From NCBI GenBank assembly GCA_964618855.1, contig CAZUCD010000133.1:1-10629 (forward strand): a stretch of DNA of 10,629 nucleotides, in the 5' to 3' direction. Both the position numbers and the translations under genes were made by a program. The DNA comes from CAZUCD01 sp964618855. Its GTDB lineage: Bacteria > Sumerlaeota > Sumerlaeia > SLMS01 > JANRJK01. Below the pieces are notes generated by a model. The model saw nothing but the letters and a program-made list of their open reading frames with translations, was not told where the DNA came from and ran no database searches. Positions 1 through 7,466 of this stretch are shown piece by piece. The number at the start of each line of letters is the position of its first letter. Position 1 is the stretch's first letter.

Positions 1-1199
1 GTCTTCAGGTCCACGCCCTCGTTGTGCATTTCGTACAGGGGGGACATTTCGCGGAGGCGATGGACGACGCCGATCAGCTTGTCCACGACGTAGTCGATCT
101 CCTCCTTCGTGTTGAACCGGGTGAGCCCGAAGCGGATCGAGCTGTGGGCGAGTTCGTCCCCGACGCCAAGGCTCTTCAGGACGTAGCTGGGCTCGAGGCT
201 GGCACTGGTGCAGGCGGAGCCCGAGGAGACCGCGACGTCGTTGATTCCCATGAGGAGGGATTCGCCCTCGACGAACTCGAAGGAGATATTGAGCGAGTGC
301 GGGAGCTTGTGGTCGGGATTGCCGTTCTCGTGGATGTGGTCCATGGCGTCGAAGAGGCGCTTGCGCAGGTAGTCGCGCATTTCGCGCAGGCGTGCGGACT
401 CGGCGGGCATGTCCGCCACGGCGACCTCCAGGGCCTTGGCGAAGCCGACGATGCCGGGGACGTTGAGGGTGCCGGAGCGCATGCCGCGTTCGTGTCCGCC
501 ACCGTCAAGGATGGGCGCGAGGCGGACGCGCGGCTTGCGGCGCCGCACGTAGAGCGCGCCGACGCCCTTCGGCCCGTACATCTTGTGCGCCGTGAACGAG
601 GCCAGGTGGACGCCGAGCTTCTGCACGTCGAACGGCACCTTGCCGACCGCCTGCGTCGCGTCGGTGTGGAAGAGGACGTCGCGCTCGGCGCAGAGGCGGC
701 CGATCTCCGCCATCGGCTGCAGGACTCCGATCTCGTTGTTGGCCGTCATGATGCTGACGAGGATGGTCTTGTCCGTCATGGAGGAGCGCAGGAGGTCCAG
801 GTCCACGAGTCCGTCGGTCTTGACGGGGAGGTAGGTGACCTCGCAGCCCTGCTTGGTGAGGCGCTTGCAGGGATCGAGGACGGCCTTGTGCTCGGTGACG
901 ACGGTGATGATGTGGTTGCCGCGCTCGGCGTACATCTCCGCCACGCCCTTGATCGCGAGGTTGTTCGACTCGGTGGCGCCGCTGGTGAAGATGACTTCCT
1001 TGGGATCGGCGTTGATGGCCCGCGCAATGGTCTCGCGCGACTTCTCGACCGCGTCCTCGGCCTCCCAGCCAAAGGAGTGGTTGCGGGAGGCGGCATTGCC
1101 GAAGGTCTTCGTGAAGTATGGCAGCATGGCTTCGAGCACGCGGGGGTCCACGGGTGTGGTCGCGTGGCTGTCCATGTAGATCGGCGTCTTGACGGGCAT
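1..1199 (-). CDS. iscS: Cysteine desulfurase IscS (3' end cut by window edge)
   Basis: PLP enzyme that takes sulfur from L-cysteine, giving alanine and an enzyme persulfide for Fe-S cluster assembly and tRNA thiolation; cytosolic. About 399 residues are present, against about 404 in E. coli IscS, and the last visible ones read MHNEGVDLK, matching the IscS tail. The start MPVKTPIYMD has a GGAG eight bases upstream. Visible landmarks are SHATTPVDPR near residue 11, the PLP-stacking His104 in TEHKAVLD, the Schiff-base Lys206 in TAHKMYGPKG, GGGHERGMRSGT, and the catalytic-loop Cys330 in SSGSACTSASLEPSY. Numbering stays within two residues of E. coli IscS throughout. The long SSGSACTSAS loop marks the IscS (group I) type, not SufS. 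No iscR or iscU is seen upstream; any iscU would lie beyond the left edge. speA lies 258 bases upstream on the same strand. Family assignment is very secure; NifS is the only close alternative name. Confidence 0.97.
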   Translation of the reverse strand, partial: MPVKTPIYMDSHATTPVDPRVLEAMLPYFTKTFGNAASRNHSFGWEAEDAVEKSRETIARAINADPKEVIFTSGATESNNLAIKGVAEMYAERGNHIITVVTEHKAVLDPCKRLTKQGCEVTYLPVKTDGLVDLDLLRSSMTDKTILVSIMTANNEIGVLQPMAEIGRLCAERDVLFHTDATQAVGKVPFDVQKLGVHLASFTAHKMYGPKGVGALYVRRRKPRVRLAPILDGGGHERGMRSGTLNVPGIVGFAKALEVAVADMPAESARLREMRDYLRKRLFDAMDHIHENGNPDHKLPHSLNISFEFVEGESLLMGINDVAVSSGSACTSASLEPSYVLKSLGVGDELAHSSIRFGLTRFNTKEEIDYVVDKLIGVVHRLREMSPLYEMHNEGVDLK

Positions 1200-1207
1200 T
1201 TGGTGTT

Positions 1208-1211
1208 CTCC
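1208..1211 (-). promoter_or_regulatory. Ribosome binding site of iscS
   Basis: GGAG on the minus strand, eight bases before the ATG at 1199. It supports the MPVKTPIYMD start. Confidence 0.7.
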
Positions 1212-1220
1212 AAGGGTCTG

Positions 1221-1257
1221 CCCGGCGTTTCTGCCGGGCGGGCCGCCCTTCGGCGGC
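1221..1257 (-). promoter_or_regulatory. Two tandem GC hairpins just upstream of iscS
   Basis: There are two perfect 6-bp stems. The first is CCCGGC at 1221-1226 with GCCGGG at 1233-1238 and a 6-base loop. The second is GCCGCC at 1242-1247 with GGCGGC at 1252-1257 and a 4-base loop, GAAG on the transcribed strand. They sit 10-46 bases before the iscS Shine-Dalgarno, so they would lie in its 5' leader. No T-run follows, so they do not look like a standard intrinsic terminator. A role in mRNA stability or attenuation is inference. Confidence 0.5.
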
Positions 1258-1318
1258 GGGGGCGCAGGACTCCACTTCCCCGTGGCGGAGCGATTTTGGT
1301 GCCCATGCGGTCGCAAGG

Positions 1319-1337
1319 CCCGCTTTCGCTTCGCGGG
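1319..1337 (-). promoter_or_regulatory. Third hairpin in iscS leader
   Basis: CCCGC at 1319-1323 pairs with GCGGG at 1333-1337 around a 9-base loop. It falls at the predicted 5' end of the iscS transcript if the candidate promoter at 1342-1371 is used. Its stability is modest and it may be a chance GC pairing. Confidence 0.3.
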
Positions 1338-1341
1338 AGTC

Positions 1342-1371
1342 AGGTTGCCGGTGCCCGGGGGGGCCTGTCAA
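1342..1371 (-). promoter_or_regulatory. Candidate sigma70 promoter for iscS
   Basis: A perfect -35 TTGACA (1371-1366) is followed by an 18-base spacer and a poor -10 match CAACCT (1347-1342). The spacer holds a run of seven C (G on the plus strand at 1357-1363). The ten bases CGCCCTTGAC around the -35 recur exactly upstream of speA. The -35 is convincing; the -10 is weak. Confidence 0.4.
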
Positions 1372-1409
1372 GGGCGGCTGGACGTGCGGGGTGCGTGGCG
1401 GTGTCCGCA

Positions 1410-1431
1410 GGTCAGCCCGAGGCGCTGATCC
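1410..1431 (-). terminator. Weak 3' hairpin after speA
   Basis: On the minus strand GG, a bulged A, then TCAGC pairs with GCTGACC around a 7-base loop, 27 bases past the speA stop. It lies before the iscS -35 box. There is no T-tract, so termination here would be Rho-assisted or absent. Low confidence. Confidence 0.25.
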
Positions 1432-1457
1432 TATGGGGGTTGGACGAGCTCCCTGCC

Positions 1458-3421
1458 CTACTTCCCCCCGGCGTGGCCGTTGGCGGACGACCCAATGGCG
1501 GCGGGCTGGGGCTGCACCGGCGCCTCGGGCTCCTCCAGGTACGTGTAACCCTTCATCCCGTTCATGTAGAAGCTCGTGAAGAGGGCGCTCTCCTCCAGCG
1601 TGATCTTCTTCTCGCGCACGGCGCGTTCCACCATCTTGCGCATCCGGTCGATCAGGAGCGGCACGTTGTACTGCACGTAGGAGAGCACGTCGGAGACCGT
1701 GTCCCCCTCGACGATGTGGTCGAGGATGGGCTGGTTCTCCTCGTCGAGGTCCACGTGCACGGCGTTCGTGTCGCCGAAGAGGTTGTGCAGGTCGCCCAGG
1801 ATTTCCTGGTACGCGCCGACGAGGAACACGGCGAGGTAGTACGGCTGCCCGGTGAACTCGTGCAGCTCGAGCGTCTTCTTGATGTCGTGCAGGTCGATGA
1901 ACTGGTCCACCTTGCCGTCGGAGTCGCAGGTGATGTCGGCGAGGACGGCGCGGCGGGTGGGCTCCTCGTTGAGGCGGTGGATGGGCGCGACGGGGAAGAG
2001 CTGCCGGATCGCCCAACTGTCCGGCATGGACTGGAACACGGAGAAGTTGCAGAAGTAGGTGTCGCGGATGAGGTCGGCGAGCCCCTCGAGTTCCTCGGGG
2101 ATGTGGTCGAGCTTGGACACGATCCCCTGTGCCTTGAGGCAGATGGCCCAGAAGAGGCTCTCCGCCTGGCCGCGCTGCTCGAGGGAGAGCGTGCCCATGT
2201 TGAATGCGCTGATCGCGTCGTCGCGGAGCTGCGCCGCGTCGTGGTAGTGCTCGAGGTAGTTCTTCGCGGTGATCGTGTTCAGGATGTCGTGCAGGTCGCG
2301 GACGAACTGGGAGGTGTTCTCCGCCTTCGGGTCGGGGAGCTCGAACGCGTCGAAACGCGAGGTGCCGAGGATGTTGAAGACGATGACGCTGTGGTACGCC
2401 ATGATGGCGCGGCCGGACTCGGAGAAGATCGTCGGGTGCGGCACACCGGACGCCTCGCAGACCGACTTGATGCGGAAGACGACGTCGTTGGCGTACTCCT
2501 GGAGGGAGTAGTTCANNNNNNNNNNAGGCCGCCGCCGACGTCGAGGATCTGCATGCCCGCGCCGGCCTTGTAGAGCTCAGCCCAGACGCGGGCGGCCTCC
2601 GTCAGCGCCGACTTGATCGAGCGGATGTTGGTGATCTGGCTCCCCATGTGGAAGTGGAGAAGGTGGAGGCAGTCGGCCATGCCGCGCTCGCGGAGGTACT
2701 CGAGCGCGCGGAGGACCTCGGGGATCGTCAGGCCGAACTTGGACTGCATGCCGGCGCTGTGCTCCCAGCGCCCGGCGCCGCGCGAGGCCAGCTTGAGCCG
2801 CACGCCGATGCGGGGCCGCACCTCGTGCAGCTTCGAGTACTTCGCGATCAGCTCAAGCTCCGAGAACTTCTCCACCACGGGGATGATGTTCTTGCCGATC
2901 TTGCGGGCGAGGATGACGGACTCGATGTACTCGTCGTCCTTGAAGCCGTTGCAGATGATCGGCGTCTCGTGGTCGGTCGTGAGCGCCAGCAGCGCGAGGA
3001 GCTCGGGCTTGGAGCCCGCCTCGATGCCGAAGTTGAACTGCCTGCCGTGCGCGAGGTACTCCTCAACGACGTGGCTTTGCTGGTTCACCTTGATCGGGTA
3101 GATGCAGGAATAGCCGCCCTTGTAGTCGTACTCGCGGCGGGCGTTGTCGAACGCGGTGTGCAGGTCGCGCAGGCGCTCGGACAGGATGTCGTTGAACCGG
3201 AGCAGCACCGGGAGCGCGATGCCGCGCGCCTGTATCTGGTCCACGAGGTCCTTCAGGTCGATGGCGCGGTCGTCCCGGAAGGGGTGGACGGCGACGTTGC
3301 CGTTCTCCGCCACCCTGAAGAACCCATTACCCCAACCCGCGATGCGGTAGAGGTCCTGGGAGTCCTGGGTGGTCCACTTGTTGAGCGCGCGAAGGGTCTT
3401 GTCTGTCGCCACGGCGAGCAT
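1458..3421 (-). CDS. speA: Biosynthetic arginine decarboxylase SpeA, interrupted by assembly gap
   Basis: PLP fold-type III enzyme that converts arginine to agmatine, the first step of one putrescine/spermidine route; cytosolic. The N-terminal part (3421 to the gap) has WGNGFFRV, the PLP-lysine motif YPIKVNQQ (Lys111), EAGSKPELLAL, LLHFHMGSQITNIR and the phosphate-loop LDVGGGL. The C-terminal part (2513 to 1458) continues with NYSLQEYAND, FSESGRAIMAYHSV, NFSVFQSMPDSW, DITCDSDG (active-site Cys), GAYQEILGDLHNLFGD, GDTVSDVL and GYTYLEE, then a 20-residue Pro/Ala/Gly tail. The parts abut in the family alignment, missing about 14 residues, so the whole protein would be near 665 residues (E. coli 658). 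The change of frame across the Ns comes from the arbitrary gap length, not a mutation. Start: GGAGG at 3427-3423 sits one base from ATG 3421, too close, but ten bases from GTG 3412, so VATDKTLRAL may be the true start. Confidence 0.97.
2516..2525. other. Assembly gap (10 N) inside speA
   Basis: Ten N interrupt speA just after the LDVGGGL codons. Comparison with E. coli SpeA, which has 14 residues between the corresponding Leu and the residue before NY, predicts a true gap near 44 bases. Rejoining the two frames needs a length of 2 modulo 3, whereas the 10 written is 1 modulo 3. Confidence 0.97.
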
Positions 3422-3422
3422 T

Positions 3423-3427
3423 CCTCC
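3423..3427 (-). promoter_or_regulatory. Strong Shine-Dalgarno deciding the speA start
   Basis: A perfect GGAGG on the minus strand. The ATG at 3421 begins two bases later, too near for normal initiation. The in-frame GTG at 3412 is ten bases away, which favours a start three codons downstream. Confidence 0.6.
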
Positions 3428-3450
3428 GATGGGGGAAATGGTGCCGCAGC

Positions 3451-3481
3451 GGAGGCCTCGCGCGCATCGCGAATCGCCTCC
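3451..3481 (-). promoter_or_regulatory. Long hairpin in the speA leader
   Basis: On the transcribed strand, GGAGGC (3481-3476) pairs with GCCTCC (3456-3451). Further in, TCGCG (3472-3468) pairs with CGCGA (3462-3458). A GAT/G internal loop separates the stems and a 5-base loop caps them, for 11 base pairs in all. It lies between the candidate promoter and the Shine-Dalgarno. The absence of a T-tract argues against an intrinsic terminator for the protease gene upstream. Confidence 0.5.
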
Positions 3482-3496
3482 CCGGCGGACGCGCGC

Positions 3497-3525
3497 ATTG
3501 CCGAGTCATGCGCCCCATACGTCAA
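3497..3525 (-). promoter_or_regulatory. Candidate sigma70 promoter for speA
   Basis: TTGACG (3525-3520), a 17-base spacer, then GGCAAT (3502-3497). The -35 matches 5 of 6 and the -10 matches 3 of 6. The predicted transcript starts near 3490, leaving a leader of about 70-80 bases that holds the hairpin at 3451-3481. Confidence 0.4.
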
Positions 3526-3546
3526 GGGCGATTGGGGGCGGGGGGG

Positions 3547-6500
3547 TCAGTCAACCACCGGCGGCGCAAGATACGACCGCACGACAACGCGTTCGATGAT
3601 GTAGGTCGCGCCGGCTATCCTGTTCGTGAACGGATCCAACAGGTCGAACTTCAATTGATGGGTCGTCCCAACGGGCGCCGAGGGCTGGAAGGCCATCGTG
3701 TACTTCCTCGCGGAGCCCTGGGCCTGAAGCGCGGCGGGATTGGAACCCCCGGCTTTGCTCAGGTCGAAGTTCGAAACCAACGTGTTCCCCACCGGTGTCG
3801 GCTCCACCCGGCACCTGAGGATCGGGCCCAGGTCGGAGCCCACGGGGGTCATGTTGATGTAGATGTCCACAAGGTAGAGCCGGTTGTTGGAAAGCTGCCT
3901 GTTTGTCGGGTCCGTGATGGTCGACATCCACATGTTGGCCGGATTTGCGTCGCCGGAGCTGATGACAAGGTAGCTCCCCTGATTTGAGTACGACGGGGCT
4001 GGTGGTGTTCCGCTGATAGCTCCGAAGGAGTGCGTCAAGCCGACCGAAAAGTTGGCCAACCCGGCGTTCGTCTCCCCGGCATCCTCAGTCCCGGAAATGT
4101 TGGGGGCCCCCCAGTTGAGCACGATGGGCGTGACGGGGTCCGGTATCAGGTCCTCGCGCGCGAAGGAATCCACTCGGACCCGTTTCAGCGTCGCCGCAAG
4201 GCTCGCCGTCGTGCTGAAGTCCCAGACGTCCATCGAATAGATAGGGCGGTCGAAGGGAATGCCGTCCGCCTGCAAGGGCACGCCGTCCGGCGTCAGTTTT
4301 GGCGCCAGCCAACTCGCGTGCGTCAAGTTGGCCCCCGTCGGGAACGACACGGGGGAGGTGCTCTGGAAGATCGATTCCGACTGCCCCAATTCGTAGCTGC
4401 TCCCCGAGCCGCACCGAAACCGCAGGTAGGGGTTTTTCGTGGGGTCCGGGTCGTTCGCCCCGACGAGCGCCGCGTCAAACTTCCAGATCGCCCGGTAGAT
4501 GCGACCACCAACCGGGCCGCTCGTGCCGTCGATTTCCCACGAGGCGTACTCGGTTGGGGCACTGGTGAGCACGGAAAGGGTGTCCGTGTTCGCCGGGGCG
4601 GGGCTGGTGGAGGGGGTGAACTGGATGGAGCCCCCGGGGGGCCACTTCAGGCTGCGGGCGCCCCCAAAGTCATGCGCCCACTCCCCCTTCATAAGGTCGG
4701 GTGGGGCTACGTCGGTGTCCTGAAACCGCTCGGCTGCGGTGCCGACGGGTTCCGAGGGGATAAAGTTGTAGAGCACGAGGGCGAAATCCTGCCGCGCACC
4801 ACCATCCTCATTGTAGCAGTCCCGCGCCACCGTCGCCCCGCGGACCTTCACTGTGAAGACGTCCTCCGTCCCGAAGAAGTCCGGGCGGAAGATGGCCTCG
4901 ACGTTGTTCTTCGTGTCGAAGCCGGTCGGGAGGAACTTGTTGACGATCGTGACTGCCTCGCTGCCGTCCGTGCTCGCAACGAAGTTGTTCCCGCGCATCG
5001 AACGGATGGGAACCCCCGGCATCGTGATGCTCAGGTCGAGGTTGTTGATTATGGCGCCCAGCCCGGGTGGGTCGGCGAGGTCGGAGGGTGGGTCCGTCCA
5101 AACTAGCACGGCGCGGAATGGCCTTGCGGGATCCGAAATGGATCCGGTCACCGTGAATTCCCCGTTTTGGGCGAGGAGCCTGCGCTGGTCGTGAAAGTAG
5201 GTCGGGATGGGTTTTCCATTCGCGTCCAATTCCAGAATTCTGCTCAGATTGATGCGCCCAAACCCCTGCCACCGCGTTGGCAGTTTGTACGCGTCGGGCG
5301 TATTCTCCCCGGTTCGCAATCCCGTGAGAAACTTCGCGCTCATGATCAGGTAGGCCTTCAGGAGGGCGGGTGAAGGGTTGACGATCCCGTGCCGGTCGCG
5401 CAGGAACTTGCAGGCCACCTGCGCCGCGCCGGCAACCTGCGGCGTGGCGTAGCTGGTTCCTTCGGCGTATGTGTATTCGGACGGGGCAACCGTGTCGGGT
5501 ATCTTCGGATTGCCCTGGCTTCCCTGTGGAGACGAGTGGCGGTTGACGTAGGCGTACCCGCCAGGCGCAACGAGGTCGGGCTTCACCCGCTCCCCCGGAC
5601 CCGAGGCAGACGAGAGCAAGTGAATGTTGCGCGCATCGAGGCCCGACATGTCGTTAGACTCCAACGCGGGAGGATGCTGGTGGACCGATTCCGACATCCC
5701 CACCGTGACCGCGTTCTTTGCCATGCCCGGGGAGACAATCGTATTGTAGCCCTGGTCGGCCGAATTGCCACCCGCGGCCAGAAAGAGGAGTGGCTGGTGG
5801 CGTCCGGTGGAAATCGCATCGCGCACCCGGAAGTCCGCCTCGCGCGCCACCTCGTCGTACTTGAAGAGCCGGTTGGCAGGCTCCACCACGCCCCATGAGT
5901 TGTTGCTGATCAGGGTCGGATGCGCGCGGTAGAGCGTGTACATGGGCACGTTGGGAGGAGTCTTGTTACGGTCGTTCACATCCGTTGCGTAGGTGTTCAC
6001 CATGTTGCCGAAGGATCCTCCACTCAAGTTTACGACGAAGGGTGTTCCAACTCCTCCCAGGAGTACATTCCCCAACCTGCCGAAGGGGCTGACACCCATC
6101 CCGTAGTTGAGAAAGACGTTGTTTTGACGGGCAGCAACGTTTGCAGAACTGTAACCACCCAGAACGGAAGCGACGCCATGTCCGTGTGCAAAACCCGTGT
6201 TCACGCCGTCGTTGCTTGTGAACTTCGCCCCGGCTTCTCCGTTTGCGTGCGCGTCCCAGCGCATGGAGTAGGCAATGCGGCTGGAGGTGGTCCCCGATGG
6301 CTCGTCCCCCTTCACGCGGAAGTCGGGGATTGTCCCGTCGGACGCCCAAGCCGCCGCCTCACTCGGCACCCCGGGATCAAGCCCGTTTCCTGCACCGTTG
6401 TCCGTCACGACGACGATGGGGTACTCCCCCGGCACGTCGAAGTGGGGATTGCCGTCGGTCGTCAACTTCCCCTCCAGCCACGGCGCGTATCGCGTGCCTC

Positions 6501-7452
6501 CGGCGGCCGGCAGCCTTGGAACCTCCCACGTCGTGCCGGGGGGCTGATTGGGATTGGCGATCACGTGGGTCTGGTTCGCCGAGATGAGGGATTCAGGCTC
6601 CCCCATGAGCGAAACGCCGGCGGCCTGCGAGAGGCGCATCACGCTGGGCAGGGCGAGGACAATTGCGACTCGGCTGGGGGGCATGACCATCGTCGCGGTG
6701 ACGATTTCCTGGTACTCCGGTACGTTTGAGAGGTTCTCCGCCGAGAACGTGGCGCCGGGAATCTGCGACAGGTGCGCGGCATCCGCCGCGATCCGGGCCG
6801 GATCATGGACGATCATGAGGTCCCATGTGATCGGGCGGTCGTCCTTCGATTCCCGGAACTCCTCGCGCGTCAGCGCGACCGGATCGAAGTCTGCGCGGTA
6901 GCAGATGGGATTGCGCGCGCACTCGAGAGCCAGCAGTGCCTCCGCCGCCTCCGTCGTCCCCGCCCAGACCTGCCAGGCGTTGTAGCGCCGCGTTTGTACC
7001 GTGCGACACCCCGTGGCCTTGATCGCCTCGACGTCCTCCGGCATGAAGGGGGCCAGGAACTGGACCAGCTTATGCCCGACGGTCGGGGTCATCACCCCGG
7101 GAATGCGCGTGTCGATGACCCTTCCCGTGTCGATCGTGTCCCACTCGGGGTGGAGCTCGGCAAAGCGGAAGCGCGAGACCGTTTCGATCTTGTCGTGTGG
7201 CACCGACCAGATTTGGTCCGTTCCGTAGTCCGAGAGCCGTGTGGCGCCCACGAGTTGGAGTACGTCAATGGCGTCGGTGACTTCGCCGAAAACGCCGTAG
7301 CTCGTGATCACCGACGCGCGGACCTGGCGGATGGGGGTGGTGTCGGCCGTTCCGGCGGCGGTCGATGGTTCCTCGGTGCGCGCGATGGACGGGAAGAAGT
7401 TCGCGAAGGCAGTCGAGATGACAAACATGATGCAGCGATGGGCGATTCTCAT
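3547..7452 (-). CDS. Secreted KP-43-like subtilase (S8 family), 1301 residues
   Basis: Serine endopeptidase, probably exported by Sec and acting outside the cell. Residues 1-25 form a signal peptide (MRIAHR, then a CIMFVISTAFANFF core). Residues 45-290 look like three successive I9-type prodomain units. The catalytic domain, about 340-745, shows Asp351 (VVVTDNGAGNG), His423 (AHGHGVASV), the oxyanion Asn563 (LAAGGNSADQG) and Ser667 (EGTSYATPQVAG). AKNAVTVG and VKPDLVAPGG are typical of KP-43-type subtilases. Two positions deviate: the Asp motif reads DNG not D(S/T)G, and the His motif reads HGHGVA not HGTxVA. A jelly-roll domain (765-898) with VLVWTDPP and INNLDL is the KP-43 C-domain. Residues about 905-1300 are a duplicated beta-sandwich. 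No PEP-CTERM, LPxTG or other anchor is visible. The start at 7452 is chosen over an open extension to 7746 because it has a signal peptide and a GGAGAGGG ribosome site, and it leaves the upstream gene intact. It lies 14 bases after the ASH-like gene, probably cotranscribed. Confidence 0.95.
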   Translation of the reverse strand: MRIAHRCIMFVISTAFANFFPSIARTEEPSTAAGTADTTPIRQVRASVITSYGVFGEVTDAIDVLQLVGATRLSDYGTDQIWSVPHDKIETVSRFRFAELHPEWDTIDTGRVIDTRIPGVMTPTVGHKLVQFLAPFMPEDVEAIKATGCRTVQTRRYNAWQVWAGTTEAAEALLALECARNPICYRADFDPVALTREEFRESKDDRPITWDLMIVHDPARIAADAAHLSQIPGATFSAENLSNVPEYQEIVTATMVMPPSRVAIVLALPSVMRLSQAAGVSLMGEPESLISANQTHVIANPNQPPGTTWEVPRLPAAGGTRYAPWLEGKLTTDGNPHFDVPGEYPIVVVTDNGAGNGLDPGVPSEAAAWASDGTIPDFRVKGDEPSGTTSSRIAYSMRWDAHANGEAGAKFTSNDGVNTGFAHGHGVASVLGGYSSANVAARQNNVFLNYGMGVSPFGRLGNVLLGGVGTPFVVNLSGGSFGNMVNTYATDVNDRNKTPPNVPMYTLYRAHPTLISNNSWGVVEPANRLFKYDEVAREADFRVRDAISTGRHQPLLFLAAGGNSADQGYNTIVSPGMAKNAVTVGMSESVHQHPPALESNDMSGLDARNIHLLSSASGPGERVKPDLVAPGGYAYVNRHSSPQGSQGNPKIPDTVAPSEYTYAEGTSYATPQVAGAAQVACKFLRDRHGIVNPSPALLKAYLIMSAKFLTGLRTGENTPDAYKLPTRWQGFGRINLSRILELDANGKPIPTYFHDQRRLLAQNGEFTVTGSISDPARPFRAVLVWTDPPSDLADPPGLGAIINNLDLSITMPGVPIRSMRGNNFVASTDGSEAVTIVNKFLPTGFDTKNNVEAIFRPDFFGTEDVFTVKVRGATVARDCYNEDGGARQDFALVLYNFIPSEPVGTAAERFQDTDVAPPDLMKGEWAHDFGGARSLKWPPGGSIQFTPSTSPAPANTDTLSVLTSAPTEYASWEIDGTSGPVGGRIYRAIWKFDAALVGANDPDPTKNPYLRFRCGSGSSYELGQSESIFQSTSPVSFPTGANLTHASWLAPKLTPDGVPLQADGIPFDRPIYSMDVWDFSTTASLAATLKRVRVDSFAREDLIPDPVTPIVLNWGAPNISGTEDAGETNAGLANFSVGLTHSFGAISGTPPAPSYSNQGSYLVISSGDANPANMWMSTITDPTNRQLSNNRLYLVDIYINMTPVGSDLGPILRCRVEPTPVGNTLVSNFDLSKAGGSNPAALQAQGSARKYTMAFQPSAPVGTTHQLKFDLLDPFTNRIAGATYIIERVVVRSYLAPPVVD

Positions 7453-7456
7453 GATT

Positions 7457-7464
7457 CCCTCTCC
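7457..7464 (-). promoter_or_regulatory. Ribosome binding site of the subtilase
   Basis: GGAGAGGG fills most of the 14-base gap after the upstream stop codon. Its GAGGG end is four bases from the ATG at 7452. It fixes the start and shows the protease is translated independently. Confidence 0.7.
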
Positions 7465-7466
7465 GT

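Noticed and set aside
505..2016. Minus-strand open frame spanning the iscS-speA junction
   Set aside because: It overlaps both genes in another frame, and its product is Arg/Pro/Ala-rich with no motif.
24..2573. Long plus-strand open frame opposite iscS and speA
   Set aside because: It is antisense to two certain genes, runs into the N gap, and its Asp/Val/Leu/Gly-rich product has no recognisable domain. GC-rich DNA commonly leaves this frame open.
2648..3604. Plus-strand open frame opposite speA
   Set aside because: Antisense shadow of a well-identified gene; no domain and no ribosome site that I can see.
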